In this document: positions 18,763 through 28,499 of the stretch, one piece after another
Layout of the letters: every line of letters starts with the position of its first letter
How positions within the stretch are numbered: position 1 is the first letter of the stretch
Assembly: GCA_964401835.1 (NCBI GenBank)
Contig: CAYNZP010000006.1
Span: 80,572 to 144,571 of the forward strand
Origin: CAYNZP01 sp964401835
GTDB lineage: Bacteria > Planctomycetota > Phycisphaerae > SM23-33
Direction of reading: 5' to 3'
Length of the DNA stretch: 64,000 nucleotides
Notes under the pieces: generated by a model
Databases searched by the model: none
What the model was told of the DNA's origin: nothing
What the model saw: the letters and a program-made list of their open reading frames with translations, nothing else
Translations under genes and position numbers: made by a program

Positions 18763-18817
18763 TTGACGCAAGGCGTCAGTTCGCTAGATTATCTGACCTC
18801 GCTTAGGGCGATATAAT
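18763..18817 (+). promoter_or_regulatory. Probable promoter region of tRNA-Lys
   Basis: A perfect TATAAT lies at 18812-18817, 23 bp before the tRNA. A TTGACG at 18763-18768 could pair with TAGATT at 18785-18790 (16-bp spacer) as an alternative. Which pair is used cannot be decided from sequence. Confidence 0.4.
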
Positions 18818-18840
18818 AAAAAAGTCCAAAGTGGAAATTT

Positions 18841-20156
<1,316 letters not shown>

Positions 20157-20159
20157 AAT

Positions 20160-20429
20160 TTAGCAGCCTTTCTGCCGACGTTTTGGCCTGATTGTAATTT
20201 CGAGTCCAAGACAATCGGTTAAACATTCTAAAGCGTCAACGCTAAGCCCTTTTGTTCCATCCATAAATTGCGACAAATGGCTTTGGGAAATGCCTATCTC
20301 CTTAGAAATCGCATATCGGCTTTTTATACTCGCCCTTATTGCCTTTCGCACTTGTTCATATATCCGAGCCATCAAGGTAATAATATCGATTACTTTCCTA
20401 ATAGTAAACTGTTTTTTATTTATCTTCAT
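20160..20429 (-). CDS. XRE/Cro-type helix-turn-helix regulator
   Basis: 89-aa DNA-binding protein. The HTH is AISKEIGISQSHLSQFMDGTKGLS, with LTDCLGLEITIRPKRR following, a common ending in small Cro-like repressors. It lies 3 bp upstream of int and overlaps the excisionase-like gene by 14 bp, so it is probably part of the int control operon. Confidence 0.82.
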   Translation of the reverse strand: MKINKKQFTIRKVIDIITLMARIYEQVRKAIRASIKSRYAISKEIGISQSHLSQFMDGTKGLSVDALECLTDCLGLEITIRPKRRQKGC

Positions 20430-20676
20430 GCTTTTTTATTGCCATTTTTTGCCTATCAATCCAACGAGTAAGGTCACGTGGGTCATACAATACTCGCCGC
20501 CCAATTCGAACGCAGGGAATCTCGGCCTTACTAGTGAGTTCCCATAGTTTACGTGGACTGATTCCAAGGGCCTTTGAAGCTTCTCGGACGTTTATCAAGA
20601 TTGGCTGACATGGCAATTTCTCTTGCGGCTCATTAGGAAAAACAAACTTATCCATTATCGATATCCTCCATGTCAA
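20416..20676 (-). CDS. Excisionase/AlpA-like winged-helix protein
   Basis: 86-aa protein with the excisionase-type MerR-like fold: INVREASKALGISPRKLW, then PCVRIGRRVLYDPRDLTRWID. Such proteins bind at att arms and direct excision by the neighbouring integrase. It overlaps the DUF3987 gene upstream by 29 bp and the XRE gene downstream by 14 bp. Confidence 0.82.
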   Translation of the reverse strand: MTWRISIMDKFVFPNEPQEKLPCQPILINVREASKALGISPRKLWELTSKAEIPCVRIGRRVLYDPRDLTRWIDRQKMAIKKHEDK

Positions 20677-21994
20677 ACTTCTCGTCTGCTGGGTTGCTGG
20701 GTGCTGGGTTGGAGGTTAAGAAGAAAAGCTTTCCGTCTTCTGACCATTTGCCAAGTCCTTCTTTAGCCAGTTGGTTTAAGAGTGGTTTTAACGTTTCAAC
20801 CTTCATAATCCCCGGTATCTTGGCACTCAGAATATCACGAAGTGCAAATTTATTTTTCTTCGGGTTTTTCCTTAACCAATTTCTCAACCTCTGTATTGGG
20901 CTTAAATTAGGCTGCTTTTGTCCGATAGCTTCAAGCTCATGATAAACCTTCCATGCATGAGCCTTGAAATAAGCTACTAATTTCCAGCCCTCTTCGACTG
21001 TTACGGAATCTACTTTTTCTCCAGCCAAGCCCAGCTCTTTCTTGACCGTATGCAATATAAGGATAAAACGTCCAGCATAGGATTCCATTTTGGACCAAAC
21101 TGCTGACAGTTCATCTGGAATGTCTTCAGAGTTCAATTCATCGCAATTGGCAGAGGCTAACTCTGTCCACGATTTTTTAGCTTCTGAACAAAGGTACATA
21201 TCAGTTCCAGCCGATAAACCTCTAAGGTCAGCAAATAGTTTTTGCAAACGACCTTCCAGCTCTTCTGGAACCTCTTCTTCTGTATATTTTCTTGGCATCT
21301 TTTCGGGGTAACATAGAAGAAGCCGGGCAGACATACCGGACTCTATGCGTGTTTTGGTTATCAGTTCGCCCATAGGTCCGGGTTGTATGGTGCCTAGCAT
21401 TGCAAGATAAGTTTCTGGAATTCTTACGGCTTCATCTCGCCCTCTTCGATCCACAACAAGCATCCCTCCATCCCATAAGGTCAAGAAATCCTGTTCATCC
21501 GAACCCAGCCGATATCTATTGAATCGCCTAACCCATCCGGACATTTCGTCAATTATTAGAATGACTCCCCTTGGGAATTGTTGCATTACGTCGCAGAGCG
21601 ACTCCATGGTAAAATCCGATACGATAATACGGTCATAATCATTTTCAACCTTTTGCAAGAATTGCTGGACTTTTTTTAGTGCTGGACTTTTGGCACTTCC
21701 GCTGCCCCCGATGACAACTGCCCAAAGCGATGAATTTACGACATAACCTCGTTTGATACAAAGACGATGATGACGCCCAATAGTTGCCCCCAAAGCCACC
21801 AACATTGGAACAGCAACATAATCAATCGGAACGTGAAGGGCCTTTGCTTGTTCTCGAACATATTTTCGGATTGGCTCCGGAAATACTTCGATTGGAAACC
21901 GTTTGGCCTCATTCGTCTCGTAAACCTTACCCAGCAACCCAGCACCCAGCAGATTTTCTTTTGGGGGCTTGTCTGCAGAAACTTTTGTTTTCAT
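20648..21994 (-). CDS. DUF3987 (YfjI-like) P-loop protein
   Basis: 448-aa protein with Walker A GGSGSAKSP and a Walker B-like VILIIDEMSGW, matching DUF3987 proteins that are common in integrative elements and often linked to primase or helicase functions. The C-terminal part (IQRLRNWLRKNPKKNKFALRD...) looks like a winged-helix DNA-binding domain. A replication role for the excised element is inferred. The ATG at 21994 has GGGAG five bases upstream; the frame opens at 22048. Confidence 0.82.
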   Translation of the reverse strand: MKTKVSADKPPKENLLGAGLLGKVYETNEAKRFPIEVFPEPIRKYVREQAKALHVPIDYVAVPMLVALGATIGRHHRLCIKRGYVVNSSLWAVVIGGSGSAKSPALKKVQQFLQKVENDYDRIIVSDFTMESLCDVMQQFPRGVILIIDEMSGWVRRFNRYRLGSDEQDFLTLWDGGMLVVDRRGRDEAVRIPETYLAMLGTIQPGPMGELITKTRIESGMSARLLLCYPEKMPRKYTEEEVPEELEGRLQKLFADLRGLSAGTDMYLCSEAKKSWTELASANCDELNSEDIPDELSAVWSKMESYAGRFILILHTVKKELGLAGEKVDSVTVEEGWKLVAYFKAHAWKVYHELEAIGQKQPNLSPIQRLRNWLRKNPKKNKFALRDILSAKIPGIMKVETLKPLLNQLAKEGLGKWSEDGKLFFLTSNPAPSNPADEKFDMEDIDNG

Positions 21995-22083
21995 TATATC
22001 TCCCTGTTTCGTTTTTATTACGATGCGAAGCAACACACCTCGCATCAATTAGATAAGGGAGATTTTCCATCCCAAAGTTGCGG

Positions 22084-22218
22084 CTAAACGAAAAGTAAGT
22101 GCAAAATTTTCAGGAGAGGATTCTCGGAGGGGTTCTTATGTCAGGTTTATCGGCAAGGAATTTGGATTAATTTTTTTGTATTTTTTTGTCCGCTAAACAA
22201 AAGCTAAAAGCCGTTTAG
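22084..22218. promoter_or_regulatory. CTAAAC repeats upstream of the DUF3987 gene
   Basis: CTAAAC occurs at 22084-22089 and 22193-22198 and inverted (GTTTAG) at 22213-22218, within an A/T-rich leader. These may be operator or origin sites of the element. The signal is short and could be chance. Confidence 0.25.
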
Positions 22219-22236
22219 TTAACAAATAAAGGACAC

Positions 22237-22635
22237 TTACTCTTTGAGTGAGTGGCAATCCCTTTCAATATCTTTAACATCCTTTCGGGCATCGCTTGCA
22301 ATTTTGCCGTCTTCCCTTTTCCGCTTTTTTTCTTTCAAGTTGAGAAAATAATCATGAGCAGACCGCTTGCTCACTCTACGATTCGGCCCCTTGCCATAAG
22401 AATCAATTATCCCCTCATTGCAAAGTTGGGTAATCCGACCTGGGCTCCTCTTGAAAATCCGAGCTACTTCCGAACCACGGATAAAATTACCGTCATTATC
22501 ATCACGACTCTCTAGCCTCAGGTCAGATAAGAAATTACAAGCTTCCGACGAAACCCTAGAAATGTCCTTCCATAACGCGGTTTTTTCATCTGCATCATCC
22601 GGTTCACAATAAATGAAAATATCGTCAAAAGGCAC
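22237..22635 (-). CDS. Hypothetical HTH-containing protein, possibly the 3' part of a frameshifted gene
   Basis: 132 aa if a GTG at 22635 is used. Residues 50-95 look like a helix-turn-helix (GSEVARIFKRSPGRITQLCNEG) followed by a Lys-rich tail. No good ribosome-binding site precedes the GTG, and the frame is open further upstream to a stop at about 22660. Over the overlap with the upstream gene this frame reads like natural protein, while the other frame does not, so the two may be one gene broken near a run of five A. Confidence 0.6.
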   Translation of the reverse strand: MPFDDIFIYCEPDDADEKTALWKDISRVSSEACNFLSDLRLESRDDNDGNFIRGSEVARIFKRSPGRITQLCNEGIIDSYGKGPNRRVSKRSAHDYFLNLKEKKRKREDGKIASDARKDVKDIERDCHSLKE

Positions 22636-23000
22636 CCAGCCAGTTTTTGAAGGGTAATTCTAGAAATTCGTCCGAAGGGCATAATAATGCCTGAATCAGC
22701 ACGAGTATTTGCCAGCCATACTACTGCAAACCACCAGTAGGTTGCCCAGTGAATAATAGATGCTTGGAGACTTTTATTTTTCACGTCATCCCAATATTCC
22801 ACCTCCATCAAAGGAGGGTGAGATACCCAATCTGGCATATTATCAATTTTCAACTTGCCGTTATTTACAAGATAAGCAAGTCCTTGCCCAGCAGCGTCCA
22901 TTATACGTTCAACCTCTAATGATAATTGATGACAAGACTCAGTGTTTCTATTACAAAGGGCGAACCTCTTAGCAAACCTTTCAAAAGTAGAATTTCCCAT
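22518..23000 (-). CDS. Hypothetical element protein, possibly the 5' part of a frameshifted gene
   Basis: 160 aa from the ATG at 23000, which has AAGG eight bases upstream. No family is recognised. The first 115 residues are ordinary soluble sequence (DWVSHPPLMEVEYWDD and similar). The last 40 or so are odd and basic, as expected for out-of-frame translation, and overlap the first codons of the 22237-22635 frame. Confidence 0.6.
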   Translation of the reverse strand: MGNSTFERFAKRFALCNRNTESCHQLSLEVERIMDAAGQGLAYLVNNGKLKIDNMPDWVSHPPLMEVEYWDDVKNKSLQASIIHWATYWWFAVVWLANTRADSGIIMPFGRISRITLQKLAGCLLTIFSFIVNRMMQMKKPRYGRTFLGFRRKLVISYLT

Positions 23001-23139
23001 CGCACATACCTTTCTTGTCCTGAAATGCCTTTGCTTGTCAAGAATAGACTGATAATGCCACTGTTTCAACTGAACTTAGTATTGCCAAAATTCCGAATTT
23101 GCCATAAGATGAGTTTTGTTAAAATTTGAACTTGGTCTG

Positions 23140-23280
23140 ACCAAGGGTTGCTCCATTGGAAAACTAGCACTTTTTTGATCTGGAGAGGCGACTTACTTGG
23201 CGGACTCCCTGTATGGGAGTCTGTCAGTGAAACTCTTGTCCGTGGGCTGTGCTAGGCCCTCCAATGGGAGAAGTAACTAC
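23140..23280. ncRNA. Structured intergenic region, candidate RNA
   Basis: Within the 373-bp gap 23001-23373, a hairpin GACTCCC-TGTAT-GGGAGTC sits at 23203-23221, extendable by two pairs, and CTCCATTGG (about 23152) can pair with CCAATGGGAG (about 23262). Together these would fold 23140-23280 into a closed stem enclosing a hairpin. No coding frame, T-tract or known RNA family is recognised. Confidence 0.25.
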
Positions 23281-23373
23281 GGGCTCCCTTTTTCAATGAA
23301 TAGCCCCTCCCTTGGCCAGACTTTGGCAAAAAACGTCAAAAAACAAAAAGAAAAGTGAAATAAGGGGAAAATT

Positions 23374-25098
23374 ATGTTTTTGAACAAATCAGTTAAATTA
23401 ACTCAATTCGTTTTAACATTTACATTGAGTACAACTTTCTCGATTCTTCTAAAAGCTGATAATTTCGCGAAACCATCATTATTTCCTGAAGACCTTTACG
23501 CCAAAGTTTCGCCCGCAGTAGTAAAAGTCGAAGTGCGAGATAATAAATTTAATGTCGTGGGACATGGCACAGGTTTCTTTATTAGAAAAGATGGCTTGTT
23601 AGTCACCAATTATCACGTCATCAAAAAAGCCGAATTAGTAACGATAAGATTAGCGGACAATTCCATCCTTTTCATGGAAGGCTTAGCGTCCGTTAACCCT
23701 GACGCCGATTTGGCAATTTTAAAAATAGACGGCAAAGATTTGCCCATATTAGAACTTGCCGACAATACCCCCCTACTGATTGGTTCAACTGTTTACGCTT
23801 TAGGTAATCCGAAAGGCTTCACCAATACCTTTAGCAGTGGCTTGATTAGCGGCCTGCGTAAATTTAATGATAAAATGACTATCATTCAAACTTCGGCCCC
23901 AATTAGCCCCGGTTCAAGCGGAGGCCCTCTTTTAAACTCTGATGGACAGGCAATTGGAATTACAAGTTTTTTTCTCGCAGAAGGGCAAAATTTAAATTTC
24001 GCTGTCTCAGTAAAACACATAAGTGAAATGGTAATTATTCAGGATAATTTTACATTATTACCGAATGCTGGGTATTTTTCCGAAATCTTAAACTGTCCGT
24101 CAAGAATTCGAGAAGTATGGTTGGCATTGATTAATAATAAACGGGATAAAGCAGAAGAGCTATATATTAAGCTCTATGATTTCTTTGGAGAATCACTTTA
24201 TAAGGATTACAATTTTTGGGTTTTAGCTGGATACATGCTTGAAACGCACAAACAACCAAATGATTTTAAAACAGAAAAAGCTATAGAAGCCTTCAAAAAA
24301 GCCATCTTAATTAAGCCTGACTTAGCTGTGGCACGTCTTTTTTTGGCCAACCTTCTTTCACGTAATCAACATTTTGAGGAAGCTTTCTTAGAATTCAAAA
24401 AACTAATAGAGTTAGGCCATTACGAAGAGGAATCTTATCTTGGATTGATACACGCTAATGATATGCTAAGCCACATTTATTACTTAGACATGTATGGAGC
24501 CTTAAGGAAAGGGATAAAAAAAAGCTCAAGTATAGAAAGCTGCGTCAAATATCACAAACGGATAGAAAAACGAATAATCAGAAAAGAAATTTCAACCCTT
24601 GATGCCAGCTTATCAAGAGAGGCCTTGAGTAAAGCGATTAGCTTAACACCTATAATCGCCTCTGATTTCTATTTCTTAGGATCAGCTTACGAAAGTCTTA
24701 AGGAAGATGATAAGGCTTTTGAAAATTTCAAGATTGCTGTCAATTTAGACCAGAAACTTGGGGATGCCTATGCAGGAATAGGCAGATATTACCTGAGGCA
24801 TGGGCTTGATAAAGAGGCTGTAAAGACCTTTAAAACTGGCATTGAATTAGCCCCGAACGATGCTAGTAATTATGGGGAACTGGCGTATCATTACTGGGGT
24901 GAAAAACAATATGAGGATGCGATTAAAACACTTTGCAACTGCATTAAAGTAAACCCAAATGACTTTGAGTCCTATTATCTTCTAATAATGATATATAAAG
25001 AAGTTGGAAAATTCAGCGAAGCAAAAACTCTGATAGAAAAGGCACCTAAATCGATGGCTCCATTAAAAAAACTCTGGATGATTGATCTCGACGAATAG
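23374..25098 (+). CDS. Secreted HtrA/DegP-like trypsin-type protease with TPR repeats
   Basis: 574 aa. An N-terminal signal or anchor segment (about residues 8-28) precedes a trypsin-like domain with His in TNYHVIKKA, Asp in NPDADLAILKID and Ser in SPGSSGGPLLN. Instead of PDZ domains, the C-terminal half carries several TPR-type helical repeats (for example KAIEAFKKAILIKPDLAVA, AYAGIGRYYLRHGLDKEAVK). It would act outside the cytoplasm on misfolded or specific partner proteins. It is the only plus-strand gene of the element and its largest non-mobility gene, so it is probably cargo. Codon use is strongly AT-rich compared with the core genes. Confidence 0.85.
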   Translation: MFLNKSVKLTQFVLTFTLSTTFSILLKADNFAKPSLFPEDLYAKVSPAVVKVEVRDNKFNVVGHGTGFFIRKDGLLVTNYHVIKKAELVTIRLADNSILFMEGLASVNPDADLAILKIDGKDLPILELADNTPLLIGSTVYALGNPKGFTNTFSSGLISGLRKFNDKMTIIQTSAPISPGSSGGPLLNSDGQAIGITSFFLAEGQNLNFAVSVKHISEMVIIQDNFTLLPNAGYFSEILNCPSRIREVWLALINNKRDKAEELYIKLYDFFGESLYKDYNFWVLAGYMLETHKQPNDFKTEKAIEAFKKAILIKPDLAVARLFLANLLSRNQHFEEAFLEFKKLIELGHYEEESYLGLIHANDMLSHIYYLDMYGALRKGIKKSSSIESCVKYHKRIEKRIIRKEISTLDASLSREALSKAISLTPIIASDFYFLGSAYESLKEDDKAFENFKIAVNLDQKLGDAYAGIGRYYLRHGLDKEAVKTFKTGIELAPNDASNYGELAYHYWGEKQYEDAIKTLCNCIKVNPNDFESYYLLIMIYKEVGKFSEAKTLIEKAPKSMAPLKKLWMIDLDE

Positions 25099-25135
25099 AT
25101 TGAAATTAAAACCTTTAGAATTATCGAATTTCGTT

Positions 25136-25399
25136 TTATTTCGGTCTGTGCTTATGGTTTATTTTCAGCATTTCCCTTAATGATTTTATTTCTAGTAATG
25201 CAGCTCTATCATTCTGCTTCTGCCTTTCTTTTCTGCGGCGGGCATATTCAAATTGAAAAATCGGCGAGTTGGTAATATTTGTAATAGCTCTTGGAGTTAG
25301 ACCTACTTCTCTAGCTATATCCTTACGGTTTTTCCCATCAAGGCAAAGCTCCAAAATCCGGTAATGTCTGGGTAGTAGTTTTTTTAAATGAAATGGCAT
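25136..25399 (-). CDS. Small HTH protein (LuxR/terminase-small-subunit-like)
   Basis: 87-aa basic protein with a helix-turn-helix (LCLDGKNRKDIAREVGLTPRAITNITNS) followed by a Lys/Arg-rich helix. The pattern resembles LuxR-type HTHs and the HTH of phage small terminase subunits. The role is not determined; regulation within the element is the simplest view. Confidence 0.65.
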   Translation of the reverse strand: MPFHLKKLLPRHYRILELCLDGKNRKDIAREVGLTPRAITNITNSPIFQFEYARRRKERQKQNDRAALLEIKSLREMLKINHKHRPK

Positions 25400-25518
25400 T
25401 TTAAAATCCTTCCTTTTTGAATCTTCAACTTATTCCAACGATTCGCGACACGTTGAATAATCTCAAATTTTTGTAATATTTACTGAGAGGCCTAAAGAGG
25501 ACTTGCTAGGTCCCGGTT

Positions 25519-25541
25519 GGGGGGGGATGGTATGCCCCCCT
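25519..25541. repeat. G/C-run hairpin
   Basis: A run of G facing a run of C (GGGGGG, ATGGTAT spacer, CCCCCC) forms a strong hairpin in the gap between the HTH gene and the orphan integrase end. It may be a terminator remnant or a recombination-associated structure; no T-tract follows. Confidence 0.35.
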
Positions 25542-25579
25542 ATCGGCCTGTATGAAAACTTTCAGACTTATCTATCCTG

Positions 25580-25783
25580 TCATTCGCCCTCCTTTTCCAA
25601 AGAGGCTTCGATCAGAGCCAAGATTCCAGCCTTTATATTTGCCGACAACTTCGGCCAAGAGTTGGTAACTTGCTGCAAATCGGAGTCGATTTGAGCTGTT
25701 TTCTTAGAAAGTGCACCGGATTTTGCACCGCTTTGATTTGGCTGCTTCTGTAAGTCTTTATCTTCACTATCGCTTACGTCTTT
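25580..25783 (-). pseudogene. Orphan 3' end of the integrase gene (67 codons)
   Basis: Read on the minus strand from attR inward, 67 codons and a stop follow in the same frame, relative to the att core, as the integrase at attL. They include LQQVTNSWPKLSANIKAGIL, the Trp-plus-helix ending I associate with planctomycete integrases. In the circular element this is the natural C-terminus of Int. In the integrated state the frame happens to be open from an ATG at 25828 in the flank (82 aa), but that start is probably meaningless. Confidence 0.75.
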
Positions 25784-25808
25784 AGGTTCGAGTCCTCCGC
25801 GGCGTATC
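25784..25808 (+). repeat. attR of the 6.9-kb element
   Basis: 25-bp perfect copy of the tRNA-Lys 3' end. Outside the repeat it is followed directly by a strong terminator, as expected for the original downstream flank of the tRNA. Confidence 0.9.
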
Positions 25809-25810
25809 TG

Positions 25811-25850
25811 GAAGCCCTTGCAGGGCAATGCCTTGTAAGGGCTTCTTTTT
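25811..25850 (+). terminator. Rho-independent terminator, probably originally of tRNA-Lys
   Basis: Stem GAAGCCCTT / AAGGGCTTC (9 bp) encloses a 17-nt loop region and is followed by TTTTT. It begins 3 bp after attR. Before insertion of the 6.9-kb element it would have stood just behind the tRNA gene. Confidence 0.85.
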
Positions 25851-26060
25851 GCGCAGCTAAAGGTGGTTTTTTCTATGGTACGCCTGTGCCTATCGATTTT
25901 TCGGCAGGCACAACCCTTCTTTTATGCCACTTAAGTAAGATGACGTACAATGCAAGGAGCTATCCTTATAACTTGCCCTTATTTTCTACATTTTTATCTA
26001 GACAACAGGAGCGGATTGAGAAATAATTCGCATACACTTAATAACACTCATGCATATTTA

Positions 26061-26078
26061 TGGCAGATATTATTGCCA
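26061..26078. promoter_or_regulatory. TGGCA-N8-TGCCA palindrome before the Nap-like gene
   Basis: Perfect 5-bp inverted repeat 20 bp upstream of the start codon. It could be an operator. As a sigma-54 site its GG-GC spacing is one base too long. Confidence 0.3.
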
Positions 26079-26097
26079 GTTTTAATGGGAGATCACC

Positions 26098-28497
26098 ATG
26101 AAGGGTGAGTTTTGGAAAGGTCCTATCTCACGTCGTGACTTTCTCAAACTAGCTGGAACGACCTCTGTAGCTCTTGGCCTGGGCAGCTTCGCGGGCTGCC
26201 TCCCTGAAGACCAGACTTTGTATCTGGAAGAAGGGATAGTCCCAGACACATGGAAAAAGGGAGTGTGTCGGTATTGCGGCACGGGCTGCGGTATGGAGCT
26301 TGGCACAAAAGATGGTAAGGTTGCAGCTATTCGTGGATGGCGCGATTACCCGGTCAATAAAGGCGTATTGTGTTTAAAGGGTTTGTCCCTGATGTACGTA
26401 GTTCATTCTAATCAGCGTGCATTACACCCAATGATCTCCAAAGATGGTCAGTTCAAAAAAACCTCCTGGGATGAATCGCTGGATATTGTCGCCAATAAGC
26501 TCAATGAAACAGTAGCCAAACATGGGCCACAGTCGGTGGCAATGTATCTTGGAGCACAACTTTTCACTGAAGAGTTTTACGTAGCCAACAAGCTTTTCAA
26601 GGGAGTTATAGGCAGCAATAACGTTGAATCGAACGCCAGACTCTGCATGGCTAGCGCTGTTACCGGTTTCCTCACAACGTTCGGCTTGGATGAACCATGT
26701 GGTGGTTATGACGATATAGAAAAATCCGATTGTTTTTTCCTCATTGGTTCAAATCTCGCCGAGCAACATCCGGTGATTTTTGCCCGAATCCTCAAGCGTC
26801 GCGCAGCCAATAAGGATGTTAAGATAATAGTTGCAGATCCTCGGATGACCCCCACTGCAGCACATGCCGATTTATGGCTACCTTTCTATCCTGGGACTGA
26901 CATGGCATTGCTTAATGCTATGGCACATGTGTTGGTAGAGGACGGCCTTATTGATCGCACGTTTATTGATTCTCATACAAGATTTGTTGAGGGCGGAAAA
27001 GTATGGGGCGACGAGAAGGAATTGGACTTCGCCGCATTCAAAGGTTTCCTTGCAGACTATACTCCGGAAAAAGTTGCGACTCGGACAGGAGTTAGAAGTG
27101 AGGATATCCACAAAGCGGCCCGGATGTTTGGACAATCGCAAAATGCTGTTTCGATGTGGACAATGGGTTTGAATCAGAGGAAATGGGGAACGTGGGCAAA
27201 TAATCTCGTCTATAATCTTCATCTGTTGACGGGAAAGATTTGCAAACCTGGCTCAACGGCCCTTTCCATGACAGGTCAGCCAAATGCCTGCGGTGGAGTT
27301 AGAGAAAGCGGTTCGCTCTGTCATATACTTCCAGCCCACCGTTCGGTGAAAAATGCGGCACACCGTGCAGAGATGGAGGCCCTTTGGGGTCTTGAAACCG
27401 GTTCGATCGCACCAAAACCCGGCTACCATACCATGGCTATGTTTGATGAGGTCCGGAAAGGAAATATAAAGTTCCTCTGGGTGATTTGTTCGAACCCAGC
27501 CCAGACCCTGCCAAATTTGAATACATACCTTAAAGGAATGGATGATGTGTTCCTGGTTGTCCAGGACATCTTCCCACCATCCCAAACCCAGCCGAAAGGC
27601 TTTGCCCATCGTACTGCCGAACTTGCGGATGTCTTTCTGCCCTCAGCGTTCTGGATCGAAAAAGGCGGAGTTTTCGGAAATACCGAACGCAGAAGTTGTC
27701 TCACTGAAAGAGCAGTCGACCCTCCAAAGGAATTATTGGCTGACTGGGAGATATTTGCGGAAGTTGGCAAACGAATGGGCCATGCGAAACACTTCAAATA
27801 TGGCTCGATCGATCAGATATGGGAAGATTATCGCCTGGCAACAAAGGATACTGACATGGACTTGTCAGGCGCCACTTACGAAAAAATGCTGGAACTTGGC
27901 GGCCTGCAGTGGCCATGCCCGTCTGATGCCGACACCGGCAGCAATCGCAGGTATGTATTAAACGAAGATAAGCATCTTCAACGATTGGTACAAAGCGAAG
28001 AAGTTCAGGTCGGAGACGATGGAATCTATTTCTATGGCCTGCCAGACGGCAAAGCCAAAATTTTCAAACGCCCGGACATGCCGCCCCAGGAAGTTCCAGA
28101 TGCTGACTATCCTCTGTATCTCACTACCGGACGGGTGGTTCAACATTGGCATTCCGGAACGATGACAATGCGTGTTCCCTGGTTAAAAAAGGCTGTCCCC
28201 AGCGCCTTTGCTGAGCTTAATTCCGAGGATGCCGACAAACTCGACATCAGTGATGGGGATATGATAAAAGTATTAACCCGTCGGGGAGAACTCGTTATCA
28301 AAGCCCGCATACATAAGTTAGACCGCTTCAAGTCCACCGGGCTGGAAGGTCGCGTCAGCATACCTCGTCCAGGTGTAGTATTCATGCCATTCTTCGATGC
28401 AGATAAGCTGGTAAACCTGCTAACGGTTGATGCTTTTGATGCCATGTCAAAGGAACCCGAATACAAGATATGTGCCTGCCGCATTGAAAGGGCTTGA
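26098..28497 (+). CDS. napA: NapA-like periplasmic molybdoenzyme, probable nitrate reductase catalytic subunit
   Basis: 799 aa. A twin-arginine signal (SRRDFLK, Arg12-Arg13) ends near residue 34. The [4Fe-4S] ligands are Cys57, Cys60, Cys64 and Cys92, with the NapA-type Lys right after the fourth (CLKG). The Mo-ligand position is Cys183 in NARLCMASAVTGF, followed by TFGLDEPCGGYDDIE, a NapA signature rather than formate dehydrogenase. The C-terminal MopB-type domain carries TTGRVVQHWHSGTMT. It should be exported folded and reduce nitrate, or a similar oxyanion, outside the cytoplasm. NapB and NapC are absent; the next two genes supply an NrfC/NrfD-like quinol module instead. Start ATG has GGGAGA five bases upstream. 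Confidence 0.8.
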   Translation: MKGEFWKGPISRRDFLKLAGTTSVALGLGSFAGCLPEDQTLYLEEGIVPDTWKKGVCRYCGTGCGMELGTKDGKVAAIRGWRDYPVNKGVLCLKGLSLMYVVHSNQRALHPMISKDGQFKKTSWDESLDIVANKLNETVAKHGPQSVAMYLGAQLFTEEFYVANKLFKGVIGSNNVESNARLCMASAVTGFLTTFGLDEPCGGYDDIEKSDCFFLIGSNLAEQHPVIFARILKRRAANKDVKIIVADPRMTPTAAHADLWLPFYPGTDMALLNAMAHVLVEDGLIDRTFIDSHTRFVEGGKVWGDEKELDFAAFKGFLADYTPEKVATRTGVRSEDIHKAARMFGQSQNAVSMWTMGLNQRKWGTWANNLVYNLHLLTGKICKPGSTALSMTGQPNACGGVRESGSLCHILPAHRSVKNAAHRAEMEALWGLETGSIAPKPGYHTMAMFDEVRKGNIKFLWVICSNPAQTLPNLNTYLKGMDDVFLVVQDIFPPSQTQPKGFAHRTAELADVFLPSAFWIEKGGVFGNTERRSCLTERAVDPPKELLADWEIFAEVGKRMGHAKHFKYGSIDQIWEDYRLATKDTDMDLSGATYEKMLELGGLQWPCPSDADTGSNRRYVLNEDKHLQRLVQSEEVQVGDDGIYFYGLPDGKAKIFKRPDMPPQEVPDADYPLYLTTGRVVQHWHSGTMTMRVPWLKKAVPSAFAELNSEDADKLDISDGDMIKVLTRRGELVIKARIHKLDRFKSTGLEGRVSIPRPGVVFMPFFDADKLVNLLTVDAFDAMSKEPEYKICACRIERA

Positions 28498-28499
28498 AA

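Noticed and set aside
18765..18779. Inverted repeat TGACGC-AAG-GCGTCA as an operator of the tRNA promoter
   Set aside because: A short palindrome over a doubtful -35 element, with no second copy or regulator to support it.
26061..26078. Sigma-54 promoter before the Nap-like gene
   Set aside because: GG and GC are separated by 11 bases instead of 10, and the site is only 20 bp from the start codon; it reads better as a palindrome.
26098..28497. Formate dehydrogenase alpha subunit
   Set aside because: The Mo-ligand region NARLCMASAV and the YDDIE motif follow NapA, not the CHGP or CSSPT type of formate dehydrogenases.
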